From an uncultured Planctomycetaceae bacterium (GTDB lineage: Bacteria; Planctomycetota; Planctomycetia; Planctomycetales; Planctomycetaceae), in NCBI GenBank assembly GCA_913031625.1, contig CAJWGB010000030.1, positions 1 through 35,582 of the forward strand: a stretch of DNA of 35,582 bases, read 5' to 3'. Under the pieces are notes generated by a model, which had not been told where the DNA came from, did no database searches, and was given only the letters and a program-made list of their open reading frames with translations. Every line of letters starts with the position of its first letter. The stretch's first letter is position 1. Position numbers and translations under genes: made by a program. Of the stretch, positions 8,408-16,697 are shown piece by piece.

Positions 8408-9877
8408 ATGTTTGATCGCCGCCAGTTTCTGAACAATTCTGCTCACGGGTTCGCCGGACTCGCCGCGTCAGCCATGCTGCTGCAGGAGAATGCCGACGGT
8501 GAGGAATCAGATCTGACGCCGGAAGGGCAGGGAGGAGTCGTTAAAGCTCTCCACCAGCCACCACGAGCGAAACGAGTCATTCAGTTGTTCATGGGTGGTG
8601 CGGCCAGCCACCTGGACCTGTGGGACCACAAACCGGCCCTCGAAAAACATCACGGTGAAGCGTCCGATTTCGGCGAGCACGTTGAGGCATTTCAGAACGG
8701 GCTCGGACCGTGGATGAAATCACCATTTTCATTCGCTCCCCATGGTGAGTGCGGCAAGATGCTGAGCGAAGTCGTCGCACCTCTGGGAGAATGTGCCGAC
8801 GACATGGCCTTTATCCACAACGTCGTTGGTAAGACGGGCGTCCACAGCCAGGCAACCTATCTGCAGGCAACCGGGTTTCAGCGGCCCGGATTTCCCGGCA
8901 TGGGGGCATGGGTCAGTTATGCTCTGGGCACGCTGAACGAGAACCTGCCCACCTTTGTTGTCCTTCCGGACCACCGAGGATTCGCCAGCAATGGCCCCAA
9001 GAACTGGGGCTCGGCTTTCCTGCCAGCCAGTACCCAGGGGACGACCATCTTTCCGCAGCGAGAAAACCCGATTGCGGATCTCCTGCCTCACGCAGAGTAC
9101 GTCACGAATAAGAGTGACAGAGACGGCCTTATGCTGCTGCAGAAACTCAACCGCGAGTATCGCAACCAGCGCGAAGGTGATTCACGCCTGGATGCTCGTA
9201 TCCGCAGTTACGAGCTGGCGGCAAAAATGCAGCTGAGTGCTCCGGATGCTCTCGACATCTCTGGTGAGTCCAAAGCCACACTGAAGATGTACGGCCTTGA
9301 AAAGGCGGGGGCAACCTATCCGGATTCGATCAACATCCCGGAAGAAGCAGAGTACTTTGGCCGCAAGTGTCTGATCGCTCGTCGGCTGCTCGAACGCGGC
9401 GTCCGATTCATTCAGATCTGGTCTGGCAACGATAACAGTTTCCCTCGCCGAAACTGGGACAGCCACGAGGACATTGTGCGTGACCACAAGCCACTTTCCA
9501 TGGGGATGGCCATCGGAACGGCAGCACTGCTGAAAGATCTGAAATCTCGCGGACTGCTGGAAGATACAATCGTTCTGTGGACGACGGAGTTCGGTCGTAT
9601 GCCGTCAACACAGGGCAGCAAGGGACGCGATCACAACCCATACGTCTTCACCAACTGGCTGGCAGGGGGCGGGATTCGCGGAGGCATCACACATGGTGAG
9701 TCAGATCAGTGGGGCTACAAGCCGCTGGACCGAGACAACCCCACACAGGTGTACGACATCCATGCAACCATTCTTCATCAGCTCGGACTGGATCACAAAC
9801 AGCTGACAGTCCGCCACAATGGCATCGATCGACGGTTGACGGATGTGCATGGCCATGTGATCAAAGAGATCATCTAG
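8408..9877 (+). CDS. DUF1501 domain protein (alkaline-phosphatase-superfamily-like, exported)
   Basis: A 489-residue protein of the planctomycete-abundant DUF1501 family, distantly related to sulfatases and alkaline phosphatases; the reaction is not established. The N-terminus MFDRRQFLNNSAHGF has a twin-arginine pattern followed by a short hydrophobic stretch, suggesting Tat export. Family landmarks visible are FMGGAASHLDLWDHKP (about residue 55), NWDSHEDIVRDH, LWTTEFGRMPSTQGSKGRDH and TNWLAGGGIRGG; the Asp/His residues in these are the likely metal ligands. I chose ATG 8408 because GAGGAAAACT precedes it; an in-frame ATG at 8384 lacks a ribosome-binding site. It heads a plus-strand series whose next real gene is the DUF1592 protein. 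Such proteins are commonly found beside DUF1592/DUF1549 cytochromes. Confidence 0.92.
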   Translation: MFDRRQFLNNSAHGFAGLAASAMLLQENADGEESDLTPEGQGGVVKALHQPPRAKRVIQLFMGGAASHLDLWDHKPALEKHHGEASDFGEHVEAFQNGLGPWMKSPFSFAPHGECGKMLSEVVAPLGECADDMAFIHNVVGKTGVHSQATYLQATGFQRPGFPGMGAWVSYALGTLNENLPTFVVLPDHRGFASNGPKNWGSAFLPASTQGTTIFPQRENPIADLLPHAEYVTNKSDRDGLMLLQKLNREYRNQREGDSRLDARIRSYELAAKMQLSAPDALDISGESKATLKMYGLEKAGATYPDSINIPEEAEYFGRKCLIARRLLERGVRFIQIWSGNDNSFPRRNWDSHEDIVRDHKPLSMGMAIGTAALLKDLKSRGLLEDTIVLWTTEFGRMPSTQGSKGRDHNPYVFTNWLAGGGIRGGITHGESDQWGYKPLDRDNPTQVYDIHATILHQLGLDHKQLTVRHNGIDRRLTDVHGHVIKEII

Positions 9878-9914
9878 AATTGCGTTTGGGCTGGCGGGGC
9901 GTTACGAGGCCAGT

Positions 9915-10176
9915 CACAGGCGAATAATTGCGATAACTGTACCAGCCAAACAAGAAAGCACGATGAGCGGGTATGCGCGGGAGCGAACAGTTGCCCGACT
10001 CTGTGATCAGCGCATCAGCGGTCACCGTCCAGCGATTGCCCTCTGTGTCGGTCACGTCATCTCCGGCCAGTCACTCAGATACAGTGTCCCCCGCTTCATA
10101 AGCGCGATTAGCGCCGGACGGATCCGTGACGACGACAAACCGAGTCTCACCCAGTCTGTGTTCCTCTGCGATCTCT
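9915..10176 (-). pseudogene. DUF3179-like C-terminal gene remnant
   Basis: Reading the minus strand gives about 85 codons with strong protein character, including HRLGETRFVVVTDPSGANRA, then an in-frame TGA at 10071-10073 where homologues would probably have Trp, then DTEGNRWTVTADALI and LPRIPAHRAFLFGWYSY. The ending resembles the FWFGW-type C-terminus of DUF3179 proteins. The upstream end stops at a copy of the dispersed ACCACAGAG repeat, and nothing resembling the rest of the gene follows. I read it as a broken, truncated gene. The family name is from memory of the C-terminal pattern and is tentative. Confidence 0.45.
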
Positions 10177-10220
10177 GTAGTAAAGCGATGATACTGGATG
10201 ACCACAGAGTTCACAGAGAG
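10163..10220. repeat. Inverted pair of ACCACAGAG-type repeats
   Basis: CCTCTGCGATCTCTGTAGT (10163-10181) faces ACCACAGAGTTCACAGAGAG (10201-10220), giving an imperfect inverted repeat with a 19-base spacer. The same element occurs at 3701-3720, 3855-3874 and 14900-14919. It lies exactly at the broken end of the DUF3179-like remnant. Confidence 0.55.
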
Positions 10221-10431
10221 CCACAGAAGAGTTCAGGACTGGTTTGAGCCAGACTCCATGAGCCCGGAGCGGCTCGCTGGCTGGTACGGCCTTGTTAGGC
10301 TGGCACCGCTGACGCCGGGTTCTGAGGACTCCCTGTAAAGACCCCGATGCCGTTGTTTCGAATGATCGTCTCTGACGTTAGAATGAAAGAGCCTGCAGGC
10401 AATCCTCTTCAGCCCGGTTTCAGAGTCGTTT

Positions 10432-13400
10432 GTGTCAGTCAACGTTCACTACGCCGCTTCCTCGTTCCTTTGCGCTCTGGTAATCCTCGTTTCAACAGAC
10501 GCATTTGCGCAAGCGGATGAGCCAGCCATCCCCCAATCCATTTCAAAAGTGTTGTCCGGGAATTGTCTGGACTGCCATGCGGGCGAGTCCGCGGAAGGAG
10601 ATGTGCGGCTGGATGCGATTTCCGAACTGAATCTTTCAGGTCGACTTGAGCTGCTGAACAGGGTTCAGGAGCAGCTGTACTTTCAACAGATGCCTCCCGC
10701 AGACGCAAAGAAACCCACCACGAATGAACGGACGCTGCTGGTGGACTGGGTGTCACGCGAACTGCAGAAACACAATGCGTCAAAGCTGGAGCAGAAACTT
10801 CATCGACCGGAATTCGGAAACTACGTCGACCATGACCAGCTGTTTTCCGGCGAACACGCTGATCTGCCCGGGTTCACCTACGATCGACGCTGGCTGATTA
10901 GCGAATACATCTTCAATGCCAAATTCGACCGTATGCTCCATGGAAGAACCACATGGAACTACCGGGGCAAACGCGTGACTGTCTTCGGTGGCAAACGGTT
11001 CCATCAGCTGACTCCAACCAATCCGTTCCTGCTGCCCACACGAACAGGCGTCCGCTACTACGCCAACACCGATCTGACTGGCGGCCACCTGTCGACGATG
11101 CTTACAAACGCACAAAAGACCGCCGAGATGATTACCGGCTACCTCGTTCCTCGCCACAGGAAATCGAGAGATCAGTACCTGCCGGCAATCGTGAAGATCA
11201 TGGCACTGGAAGACCAGCACAATGCAACCCTGCTGACGCGACGTGAGTTCCTTGAGACCAACATTGCGCAGGTCTGTCAGAATCTCTATGGCGACCAGAA
11301 CAATTCACTGCTGCCGACTTTCGTGCCGGTTGTGCTCAAGGAGGTGAAAGAGCTGGCAGAAGGAGAGACCTACAAAAAGGCGCCCATCCACGTTGCTCAG
11401 AACATGCTCTCCAAACTGGGTGGAGAAGATGCGATGTATCAGATGCTTCTGCAGCCGGAACTGAATGATCTCAGCAACGAAGAGATTCGTCTGCGATGTG
11501 AACGGCAGTGGTTTTACAACGGCGATCATGAACGCACGATTCAGGGACGAGCCACCATCCTGCGGGACTACCTGCCCGAGTTTCGAGAACGGCTGAAGGA
11601 GAAAGGCACGAAGATCAAACTCCGTATCTACAAGCCACTCGCCGATGAAGAAATGGCCATTATTCATACCGCCATTAAGGCACATCGAAAACAGGGAGAC
11701 TTCTACACGGCCGTCATCGACAGGTGCATGACACATTGGGAAGAGGACTTTCGCAGAGATCGAGTCGAGGCTGGTCCCCCGTCTGATGAGCTCCTTGCAG
11801 AACTCGTTCAGCAGCTGTCACTGCAGATCCTCGAGCGAACACCGGACAGCGGCGAGATGTCTGACTATGTGGCCCTTGTGCGGTCATATCAAAAGAAGAC
11901 CGGCAATCTCAAAGCCATCCAGAAACTCATTCAGACTCTGATGCTGTCGAGTGAGTTTGCCTACCGACAGGAATTTGGATCCGGCAAACCGGACGAACAC
12001 GGCCGTCGCATGCTGTCAGCTCGAGACGCCAGTTACGCCATCGCTTATGCGCTAACAGACCAGAGTCCGGACAAAGAACTTGCAGAAGCCGCAGCCAGTG
12101 GCCGGCTGCAGACGCGTGAAGATTATCGACGTGAGATCAAGCGAATCCTTGCCCGTCGCGATCTGCATTACCTCATCGACCCCAACCTCACCGACCGTAA
12201 CTATCGGGACAACGTCACCAACGCACCGATCCGGAAGTTGCGATTCGTCCGTGAGTTCTTCGGGTATCCGCGCGCACTGACCATCTTTAAAGACGAAAAG
12301 CGGTTTGGCGGGGATCGACTCGGCAATGCCATGAACCGATTGATCAATGAAGCAGATCGACTTGTCGAATACATTCTGGAAAATGATCAAAACGTTTTCG
12401 AGGAATTGCTGACGACCGAGAACTTCTACGTCTATCACGACGGTGACAACGAACGAATGCAGGCGGCGTCTGATCGAATCAAACGTATCTATCATCACTT
12501 CAGGGACACCGACTGGCAGAACTTCAAAAAGGAAGATCTGCTGGACCATCGTGACTTCCTCAAGGAAGTCAAAATGCGGAGTGTGGACCCTGACAAACTG
12601 GATGCGAGAAATCGACAGGGAAACACAATCCAGCTGTTCAAGAAGTCAATGACCACCATCACGGCTCGTCTGGACAAAGGTCAGCGAGAAGCAGCTCCCT
12701 ACGACCTGTATCGCGGCTACGGCAACGACTTCATGAGCGGCTACAACGTCGCAAAGTTCTTCAACTTCAGTCTCGACAACTGGGACTACCAGACCATTCA
12801 GCCGGCCAGAGTGGCAAACCGGCGCGGACTGCTCACTCATCCGGCGTGGCTGATTGCTCATGCTCAGAACACCGAGACCGACCCGGTGATTCGAGGCAAG
12901 TGGATTCGTGAGAAGCTGCTGGCCGGAACCGTTCCGGACGTCCCAATCAGCGTCGATGCTGTGATTCCGGAAGACCATAGTAAGACACTGCGACATCGGC
13001 TTGCTCAGGCCACCGAAACGGACTACTGCTGGAAATGTCACCGGCACATGAACCCGCTGGGATATGCATTTGAGCAGTACGACGACTTTGGTCGATACAG
13101 AGACAAAGAGTCGCTTGAGTATCCCGACAAACTGATCAGCGAAGGTCCCGAACAGCGTGGCAATCACCTCATCGACACACGCGACGTCTTTGAAACTCTG
13201 CCGGTCGAGACTCGCGGAGAGCTGGAAGGCACCGGCGACGACTCGCTGGACGGTCAGGTTGCCGGAGCAATGGATCTTGCTGAGCGGCTGGCAAAGTCAG
13301 AACGTGTGCGACAATCCATCATTCGACATGCTTTTCGTTACTTCATGGGACGCAACGAACGACTCTCTGACTCAAAGACACTGATTGACGCCGACCAGGC

Positions 13401-13491
13401 ATACATCAACAGCAACGGCAGCTTCGACGCATTGATCGTGTCGCTGCTGACCTCAGACTCATTTATCTATCGCAAGGCCATCGAGAAATAG
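10432..13491 (+). CDS. DUF1592 domain-containing c-type cytochrome protein
   Basis: A 1019-residue exported protein of the planctomycete DUF1592/DUF1588/DUF1585 architecture; its biochemical role is unknown, but heme sites imply electron transfer. The signal peptide covers residues about 8-26 (ending AFA-QA). The first heme-binding motif CLDCH is at residues 45-49 in a planctomycete cytochrome-like domain, and a second, CWKCH, is at residues 866-870 within HRHMNPLGYAFEQYDDFGRYR, the hallmark of DUF1588. The C-terminal part (RQSIIRHAFRYFMGRNERLSD... TSDSFIYRK) matches the DUF1585 type ending. The start is a GTG without an obvious ribosome-binding site; it is chosen because it places the signal peptide correctly. 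The DUF1552 gene begins four bases after its stop, the usual partner arrangement. Confidence 0.93.
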   Translation: MSVNVHYAASSFLCALVILVSTDAFAQADEPAIPQSISKVLSGNCLDCHAGESAEGDVRLDAISELNLSGRLELLNRVQEQLYFQQMPPADAKKPTTNERTLLVDWVSRELQKHNASKLEQKLHRPEFGNYVDHDQLFSGEHADLPGFTYDRRWLISEYIFNAKFDRMLHGRTTWNYRGKRVTVFGGKRFHQLTPTNPFLLPTRTGVRYYANTDLTGGHLSTMLTNAQKTAEMITGYLVPRHRKSRDQYLPAIVKIMALEDQHNATLLTRREFLETNIAQVCQNLYGDQNNSLLPTFVPVVLKEVKELAEGETYKKAPIHVAQNMLSKLGGEDAMYQMLLQPELNDLSNEEIRLRCERQWFYNGDHERTIQGRATILRDYLPEFRERLKEKGTKIKLRIYKPLADEEMAIIHTAIKAHRKQGDFYTAVIDRCMTHWEEDFRRDRVEAGPPSDELLAELVQQLSLQILERTPDSGEMSDYVALVRSYQKKTGNLKAIQKLIQTLMLSSEFAYRQEFGSGKPDEHGRRMLSARDASYAIAYALTDQSPDKELAEAAASGRLQTREDYRREIKRILARRDLHYLIDPNLTDRNYRDNVTNAPIRKLRFVREFFGYPRALTIFKDEKRFGGDRLGNAMNRLINEADRLVEYILENDQNVFEELLTTENFYVYHDGDNERMQAASDRIKRIYHHFRDTDWQNFKKEDLLDHRDFLKEVKMRSVDPDKLDARNRQGNTIQLFKKSMTTITARLDKGQREAAPYDLYRGYGNDFMSGYNVAKFFNFSLDNWDYQTIQPARVANRRGLLTHPAWLIAHAQNTETDPVIRGKWIREKLLAGTVPDVPISVDAVIPEDHSKTLRHRLAQATETDYCWKCHRHMNPLGYAFEQYDDFGRYRDKESLEYPDKLISEGPEQRGNHLIDTRDVFETLPVETRGELEGTGDDSLDGQVAGAMDLAERLAKSERVRQSIIRHAFRYFMGRNERLSDSKTLIDADQAYINSNGSFDALIVSLLTSDSFIYRKAIEK

Positions 13492-13495
13492 AATC

Positions 13496-14878
13496 ATGAT
13501 CAACCGAAGAGACTTTCTGGCGGCGTCGACACTCGGCGCCGGTGCGATGGCTCTGGCTCCTGCTTTCAACCAGGTCTTTGCGGCTCCCAATGCGAGTTCC
13601 AGCCCCAAACGATTCATCTTCATTCGTAAGTCGAGCGGAATTCGTCCTGCGGAAATTGCTCTGCGCGACTTTTCTGACAGTGACAAAACGCTGGATAAGA
13701 ACAAAGAGCCCTTCGAAGCCGACCTGGACAAACACGAGCTCCCGAAGTGGCTGCGGGGTCTGGATACCCACAAAGAGCACATGACAATTCTGCAGGGGCT
13801 GTCGGCGAAGATGAGCGAGAACATCCACTGGTCGTTCTCCTCTGTGATGGGCTGTTTCAAATCCAACCGCAATACCCTGAGTGCCATCAAACGGACCACG
13901 ATCGATTTTGAACTGGCCAGACTGTTTCCATCCCCGTTTGGCCATGTCGAGCTGTCATTCGCTGGCGGGCGGACAGGGATTGTCGACGGGTATTCGGCAC
14001 CGGCACCACAAACACGCAACTATTGCTACGCCGATCCTGACACAGCTCGGAAAGAACTGTTCAAATCAGTCCTCAACCCGGATGCAGTGAGTTCCGACAA
14101 CGACATGCTTGCGTTTCTGCAAAGTCGCGAAGGGCTGCGACTCAGCGGTGTCGCAGGACACGAGAAGAAGCGTCAGGAGATGCATCTGCAGTCGATCGAC
14201 TCCATACGCGAACGGAACCAAAAGCTGATCGAGATCTCAGAGACCATCGCAAAACACCTCCCGGAAATCGATGCAGTTCACGCCAACGGCGGTAAGAACG
14301 CCAGCACGCCCGAGAAACAGGCGGCGATGACCGACGTTCTGGTGTCTTCTCTCATTGCGGGCCTGACCAACGTCGTCACGTATACGATCGATGACCTCGG
14401 GACCCCCATCACAGGACTGCCTGGAAATGAAACAGACCGCGTCGGCATTCATCCTCTGGGACATGATGAAGCCTTCGGAGGTGTGCCGGCATGGATGACG
14501 CGGGAACAGATCCGCATTAGTCACGTCAATCAAATCCGCACCATCATCGAACGGCTGAAGCAGGTTCCGGAAGGGAACGGCACGATGTTTGATAACACGA
14601 TGATCATGTACTTCCCCGAGAATGGCGAGACGCACCACGGCGTGGGGAAAGAGTCACCATTCGTGATTATGGCGGGCAGTAACTGCAGTCTTGATATGGC
14701 GGGCCGCTACATTCGTCTGCCGTATCTCGGTAACGCAGGGCACAAGACTCTGGGGAACTGGTACACGACGCTGCTGAATGCTCATGGGAATCCGATTGAG
14801 CACTACGGTGATCTGGATCCGGAAATGGCGCGCAAGAAGTTGCCTCAGACCGGAGCGATTCAGCAGTTGATGGGCTGA
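13496..14878 (+). CDS. DUF1552 domain protein, Tat-exported
   Basis: A 460-residue protein of the DUF1552 family, regularly encoded directly after DUF1592 proteins in planctomycetes; function not established. A twin-arginine signal is clear: MINRRDFLAASTLGAGAMAL followed by a cleavage-like VFAAP. The mature part contains HWSFSSVMGCFKSN, PLGHDEAFGG and a C-terminal FPENGETHHGVGKESPFV phrase, which has the layout of the DUF1501/alkaline phosphatase superfamily metal region. The four-base spacing after the DUF1592 stop implies translation from the same mRNA. A copy of the ACCACAGAG repeat follows at 14900-14919, 22 bases past the stop. Confidence 0.92.
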   Translation: MINRRDFLAASTLGAGAMALAPAFNQVFAAPNASSSPKRFIFIRKSSGIRPAEIALRDFSDSDKTLDKNKEPFEADLDKHELPKWLRGLDTHKEHMTILQGLSAKMSENIHWSFSSVMGCFKSNRNTLSAIKRTTIDFELARLFPSPFGHVELSFAGGRTGIVDGYSAPAPQTRNYCYADPDTARKELFKSVLNPDAVSSDNDMLAFLQSREGLRLSGVAGHEKKRQEMHLQSIDSIRERNQKLIEISETIAKHLPEIDAVHANGGKNASTPEKQAAMTDVLVSSLIAGLTNVVTYTIDDLGTPITGLPGNETDRVGIHPLGHDEAFGGVPAWMTREQIRISHVNQIRTIIERLKQVPEGNGTMFDNTMIMYFPENGETHHGVGKESPFVIMAGSNCSLDMAGRYIRLPYLGNAGHKTLGNWYTTLLNAHGNPIEHYGDLDPEMARKKLPQTGAIQQLMG

Positions 14879-15141
14879 TCGGTGTTTGTTCGTGGGTTTA
14901 CCACTGAGATCACAGAGGGCCGGACGATATTTGCTGCTCCGTCAGGATTCTCCACCCGCGGCCCATCGTAGCGGAAGTGCGCAGGCACTCCGGCCGAACA
15001 ACCCTCCGGGTTCCAGTTGACCGAGCCGGCAGCCACCTCGTAACCGTACTCGGACGGGCGGCTCGCGCCGCTCCGCTCAGAATTGACGCGCCCTGACCAA
15101 CTCGAATAGTCATTGCCGTCGTGCGCGATTACTATTGCCAT
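14879..15141. other. Degraded intergenic spacer with one repeat copy
   Basis: A 263-bp gap within the plus-strand cassette. ACCACTGAGATCACAGAGGG lies at 14900-14919. The minus strand stays open through the spacer (phrases such as SERSGASRPSEYGYEVAAGS), but without a start site or recognisable family, and the open frame continues antisense into the next gene. I treat it as repeat-derived or decayed sequence, not a gene. Confidence 0.4.
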
Positions 15142-16563
15142 ATGATTCCGTTGCCCGCTGAACTGCATAGCCATAAGCTGACCCGCCGACAGCTGATTCG
15201 CGCGGGAGTGATTGGATCGTGCAGCTCTCTGGGACTGCTTCAGCACACAGCAATACAGGCGGCCGCCGCACATGCGATGCAACCGGGTGCCGCGAAGATT
15301 CGATCGTGCATTTTTGTTTTTTACTACGGTGGCCCGAGTCATCTCGACACCTATGACATGAAACCCAACGCCCCGGATTCCGTGCGCGGGGAATTCAAGT
15401 CCATTCAGTCCAGCCTGCCGGGGCTGCAGATCAGTGAGCACATGCCCAACATGGCGCGCGTCATGCATAAAGTGGCACTTGTGCGAAGCATGCATCACAC
15501 CAATCGGCTCCACGATTCTGCGTCGACGGAAACACATACCGGACGTCAATCACCGCAGGGGGATCGTGAAGAGTTCTCTCCGATCCCTCAATTCTATCCG
15601 TGTCACGGTGCCGTGCTTTCGATGCTGGCGGGGCATCAGGACGTGGATGTCTCTCACGCACTGCTGCCGTATCAGTTTCATAATGTTGTGACGACTCCGT
15701 GTCAGGGAGGCGGGTTTCTGGGGCACCGTTATGACCCACTGTTGATTGATGGCAATCCAGCTCAGCTGACGTACGACATTGAATCTCTCAAACGCCCGGC
15801 AGACCTCGCTGATGGACGGATCAGGAAGCGTGACAACCTGCTGCAGGAGCTGTCAGCTGTTCGGCTGCCCGGTGACAGGCTGCCGTTCGGAGAACTGAGA
15901 GATCGAGCTCACGAGTTGTTGCAGTCTGAGTCACTTCGCCGGGCACTCAGGATCGATGAAGAGCCGGCCGCCGTACGTGAGAAGTATGGCATGCAGGCTC
16001 CGTCTGCTCAGGCGGGCCACGGTGCAGCCGCGCTGGAGTCAACTCGTCCCCTGCGAGGACAGAACCTCCTGCTGGCGCGACGACTTGTGGAATCGGAAGT
16101 GCCATTCGTCAATGTTCATGACTTCCTCCAGCAGGGCAGGAACTGGGACTCGCATTCGCAGAACTTCCGTCAACATAAGATCTACCTGTTGCCGCAGGCG
16201 GATCAGGCGCTGGCAGCTCTGATCGAAGATCTGGATGATCGGGGGCTTCTGGAGTCGACTCTGTTGGTTGCAACGGGGGAATTCGGCCGGACGCCGAAAA
16301 TCAATGCGAACGCCGGCCGGGACCACTGGCCCGATTGTTACACGGTGCTGATGGCAGGCGGTGGAGTACGACCGGGAATGCTGTACGGTTCGAGTGATAA
16401 GACGGGCGCCTATCCGGAAACCGACCCGGTGACACCGGCTGATCTCGCGGCAACAATCTACGATCGGTTTGGACTGAACCCGCACCTTGAAATTCGCGAC
16501 CGCACAGGACGCCCACATCGAATTGCTGATGGCTCACCCATTCGTCAGCTTTTTGAGGGTTAA
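15142..16563 (+). CDS. DUF1501 domain protein (second copy), Tat-exported
   Basis: A second, divergent DUF1501 protein of 473 residues. The N-terminus carries LTRRQLIRAGVIGS, a twin-arginine motif followed by a hydrophobic stretch ending AIQAAAAHA. Family landmarks are FVFYYGGPSHLDTYDMKP, the histidine-rich MHHTNRLHDSASTETHTG, NWDSHSQNFRQHK, LVATGEFGRTPKINANAGRDHWP and VLMAGGGVRPG; these probably hold the metal ligands of the alkaline phosphatase superfamily. I prefer ATG 15142; an in-frame GTG at 15121 would add seven residues, and neither has a clear Shine-Dalgarno sequence. It ends the DUF1501-DUF1592-DUF1552-DUF1501 series. The enzymatic activity is unknown. Confidence 0.9.
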   Translation: MIPLPAELHSHKLTRRQLIRAGVIGSCSSLGLLQHTAIQAAAAHAMQPGAAKIRSCIFVFYYGGPSHLDTYDMKPNAPDSVRGEFKSIQSSLPGLQISEHMPNMARVMHKVALVRSMHHTNRLHDSASTETHTGRQSPQGDREEFSPIPQFYPCHGAVLSMLAGHQDVDVSHALLPYQFHNVVTTPCQGGGFLGHRYDPLLIDGNPAQLTYDIESLKRPADLADGRIRKRDNLLQELSAVRLPGDRLPFGELRDRAHELLQSESLRRALRIDEEPAAVREKYGMQAPSAQAGHGAAALESTRPLRGQNLLLARRLVESEVPFVNVHDFLQQGRNWDSHSQNFRQHKIYLLPQADQALAALIEDLDDRGLLESTLLVATGEFGRTPKINANAGRDHWPDCYTVLMAGGGVRPGMLYGSSDKTGAYPETDPVTPADLAATIYDRFGLNPHLEIRDRTGRPHRIADGSPIRQLFEG

Positions 16564-16586
16564 GCCGAAGCATTAGATGCTGCGGG

Positions 16587-16641
16587 CGGGAATCTGGCAA
16601 ACTGCTGCTGGAGTGCACCCGCAGCTTGCGCCAGAATCCCG
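16587..16641. repeat. Imperfect hairpin before the UDPGP-family gene
   Basis: The left arm CGGGAATCTGGCAAACTGC (16587-16605) pairs imperfectly with the right arm at 16621-16641, whose reverse complement reads CGGGATTCTGGC then GCAAGCTGC. It lies 24 bases after the DUF1501 stop and 56 bases before the next start. There is no T-tract. It may act as a processing or termination structure, or be another dispersed repeat. Confidence 0.4.
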
Positions 16642-16697
16642 TTTGAGTCCGGGACACCTGGACGATCATTAATCAAACCCGTTAAGCGTGATGCTCA

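Larger units (their letters stand above)
9878..10431. other. Gene-poor interval with remnant and repeats
   Basis: This 554-bp gap breaks the plus-strand series. It contains a minus-strand DUF3179-like gene remnant (about 9915-10176) and two inverted copies of the ACCACAGAG repeat (10163-10181 and 10201-10220). The 200 bases immediately before the DUF1592 gene hold no recognisable gene and presumably its promoter. No Shine-Dalgarno sequence precedes the GTG at 10432. Confidence 0.5.

Noticed and set aside
14860-15549. Long minus-strand open frame antisense to the second DUF1501 gene
   Set aside because: Most of it is the complement of a gene with clear family motifs; the remainder is repeat-like spacer without a start signal.
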